Assembly (NCBI GenBank): GCA_015296075.1
Contig: DVDV01000346.1
Location: 1-35,565 of the forward strand
Source of the DNA: Leptolyngbyaceae cyanobacterium M33_DOE_097
GTDB taxonomy: Bacteria; Cyanobacteriota; Cyanobacteriia; Leptolyngbyales; Leptolyngbyaceae
Length of the DNA stretch: 35,565 nt
Reading direction: 5' to 3'
Part shown: positions 34,253 to 35,565 of the stretch, piece by piece
Layout: the number at the start of each line of letters is the position of its first letter
Numbering within the stretch: the first letter of the stretch is position 1
Position numbers and translations under genes: made by a program
Notes under the pieces: model-generated
Told to the model about the DNA's origin: nothing
The model's database searches: none
Seen by the model: only the letters and a program-made list of their open reading frames with translations

Positions 34253-35286
34253 GATGCTTCTCCTTGAGACTTAACCACAAACGGCTTTTGCTGCCGATTG
34301 TCGAGCCAATGTAACACAACGCCACAACCAAACGAAACGCCGCAATAGAGATAGTAAATCCAGTGCAGGACGATCGCCCCGACACTAAATAAGCCACCCC
34401 GTTTGCGATTAAAAAAGCAGTAGAGGTGCCAGTTGAGTTGCAGCAAAGCTGCCAGAGCAAGGAGCGACAACAGCAAGAGTTTTGGCATCAACAACCCACT
34501 TGCCAGTAGCAGCAGCAACGTGTAAGCCGCCAAGACGCTCAAACGGCTAGAAACCTGAAGATTCAAATCATCAACTAAACCAGAGGGTTGGCTGAGCAGC
34601 ATCCGCGTCCAGGGAATGCCCCGATCTAACACATCGGTTTTGATCATGGAGAAGAGATTCCATTCTTTGTGGTGCTTCACCTGAACATGCTTGGCTAAAC
34701 AGATCTTGCCGCCTGCCCGCCGGATCCGGTAGCCCAGATCAATGTCTTCTAACATTCGCATTTGAGGGTTAAAGCCCCCAACTTTTTGAAACATTGATCG
34801 TTTCACGACCCCGCAGCCTGTCCAAAACGTCGAGGCTTCTTCAGATCCGGTTTGGTGGACGTAGTGGTGCAGCAAGTTGCGATACTGGGCGACAAACCCT
34901 CGCGGTTTGGGCGCATCATCATAGGATCCAAAAACAGCGTCCGCTTCAGGATGACGTTGCAAAAAGGCAACCATGCGAGAGAAGGTATCAGGATGGACTT
35001 CACAGTCTGCGTCGATGAAGAATAAATAGTTTCCTCTCGCAAGTTGGGCACCGTAGTTTCGCGCAGCGGCAGCTCCCTGTTGTTCAGCCGATCGCACAAC
35101 TAACGCTGGAAAACGCTCTGCCAGAAAAGCGGATCGATCGGTTGAGCCATCGTCAACCACAATCAACTCCCACAAGCTATAGTCAGACTGAGCGATCGCA
35201 TCTAAGCAAAATGCCAGTGTTTTCTCGCCGTTATACACGGGAACAATTACGGATAGGAACGGGGCATTTGCCTTATCAATTTTCAC
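34237..35286 (-). CDS. Family 2 glycosyltransferase with C-terminal membrane helices
   Basis: A 349-residue protein: LSVIVPVYNGEKTLAFCLDAI, VVDDGSTDRS, the DxD-like FFIDADCEVHPD, the acceptor-site WTGCGVVKR and MLEDIDLGYRIRRAGG. Three C-terminal hydrophobic stretches (LAAYTLLLLLASGLL, LLLLSLLALAALL and a later one) suggest membrane location, as in polysaccharide-synthesis GT2 enzymes. The start is GTG at 35286 with AAGGAG seven bases before it. It is the first gene of a two-gene operon. The IS66-like element begins about 140 bases upstream. Confidence 0.88.
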   Translation of the reverse strand: MKIDKANAPFLSVIVPVYNGEKTLAFCLDAIAQSDYSLWELIVVDDGSTDRSAFLAERFPALVVRSAEQQGAAAARNYGAQLARGNYLFFIDADCEVHPDTFSRMVAFLQRHPEADAVFGSYDDAPKPRGFVAQYRNLLHHYVHQTGSEEASTFWTGCGVVKRSMFQKVGGFNPQMRMLEDIDLGYRIRRAGGKICLAKHVQVKHHKEWNLFSMIKTDVLDRGIPWTRMLLSQPSGLVDDLNLQVSSRLSVLAAYTLLLLLASGLLMPKLLLLSLLALAALLQLNWHLYCFFNRKRGGLFSVGAIVLHWIYYLYCGVSFGCGVVLHWLDNRQQKPFVVKSQGEASWRTW

Positions 35287-35426
35287 AATCGGCTCCTTCG
35301 CGCTGTTTCGTTTAGAATATCGACTGCGAGCTGTAAACGCTTGCTGTATTGACCAGAGAGTGGAGACAGGTGACTCACCAAATTAACTGAGAGTTAAAAA
35401 CCACAAAAATTAATCTAAGAAAAATT

Positions 35427-35442
35427 GTAACCGTTCAGGGGG
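35427..35442. mobile_element. Left terminal repeat of an IS66-like element
   Basis: GTAACCGTTCAGGGGG matches the form I recall for IS66-family terminal repeats. The bases just outside (GAAAAATT, 35419-35426) would be one copy of the expected 8-bp target duplication. The rest of the element extends past the window edge. Confidence 0.6.
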
Positions 35443-35565
35443 TGCAGTCTTGAATCGGTAGCAAAGAGGGTGCTGGTAGACCTTGGCGAGAGGCACGACA
35501 CGCTTGCACTAAATACTCCAACACCGAGCGATTTTGGGCACGCAAAGAAGTGGTTACCGTCAGCA
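35435..35565 (-). CDS. IS66-family transposase, C-terminal fragment
   Basis: An open frame enters from the right edge and stops at TGA 35435-35437. The 43 codons read ...VTTSLRAQNRSVLEYLVQ-ACRASRQGLPAPSLLP and end QDCTP, like the C-terminal tail of IS66 transposases (V-T-T-x-R-x-Q-x-R-S-V-L-x-[FY]-L-x-x-A). The stop overlaps the terminal repeat at 35427-35442, a position usual for this family. Most of the gene is outside the window, so its integrity is unknown. Confidence 0.65.
   Translation of the reverse strand, partial: LTVTTSLRAQNRSVLEYLVQACRASRQGLPAPSLLPIQDCTP

Overview
The window comes from a cyanobacterial chromosome. The octamer GCGATCGC (HIP1) is very frequent, and many products belong to cyanobacterial families: Vipp1, an x-type thioredoxin, a Ycf22/MlaD-like MCE protein, DUF3288, a cyanobacterial SSB, an SmtA metallothionein and PEP-CTERM proteins. 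Nothing fixes the genus; a filamentous or large-genome lineage is only a guess. No rRNA, tRNA, CRISPR array or complete prophage was seen.

Layout. 1-1.4 kb is accessory DNA: a gene tail at the edge, an orphan HEPN-like protein, and a DUF433/DUF5615 toxin-antitoxin pair whose toxin is cut short at a 13-bp inverted repeat. 1.4-6.9 kb holds a methyltransferase, a small membrane protein, an 846-residue sugar-nucleotide transferase fused to a phosphomannomutase-like domain, an SSB and an unknown protein. After a 740-bp gap with inverted repeats come an FHA protein, a DUF1537 four-carbon acid sugar kinase beside a beta-hydroxyacid dehydrogenase, a convergent aminotransferase, thioredoxin and Vipp1 (7.6-13.1 kb).

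13.1-15.5 kb is the most unusual stretch. It holds a folded intergenic repeat, a small conserved-looking protein, a GTGA-N6-TCAC palindrome, about 500 bp of AT-rich DNA, three exact copies of the cyanobacterial DnaA box (TTTTCCACA, complement strand) within 67 bp, and a frameshifted nucleoside hydrolase. It may be a replication origin or another DnaA-binding locus.

15.8-20 kb carries a small exported protein, the RbgA/YlqF GTPase, a metallothionein with a perfect SmtB-type operator but no adjacent smtB, and a tandem pair of PEP-CTERM exported proteins. 19.8-27.1 kb is envelope biology: a lipid-linked glycosyltransferase, FtsI with an FtsL-like partner, a VOC protein, DUF3288 and a two-gene MCE lipid-transport operon. 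27.4-31.6 kb is carbon metabolism: gpmA and pyk on one strand, divergent from yvcK. 31.6-33.1 kb has a foldback element and galE. 33.1-35.3 kb is a pair of overlapping family 2 glycosyltransferases using non-ATG starts. The right edge cuts through what looks like an IS66-family insertion sequence, of which the transposase tail and one terminal repeat are visible.

Shared themes are surface glycan and envelope synthesis (sugar-nucleotide transferase, galE, three glycosyltransferases, FtsI, MCE system, Vipp1, PEP-CTERM proteins) and central or acid-sugar carbon metabolism (DUF1537 pair, gpmA, pyk, yvcK). Domain calls were made by eye from translated sequence; no database search was run.
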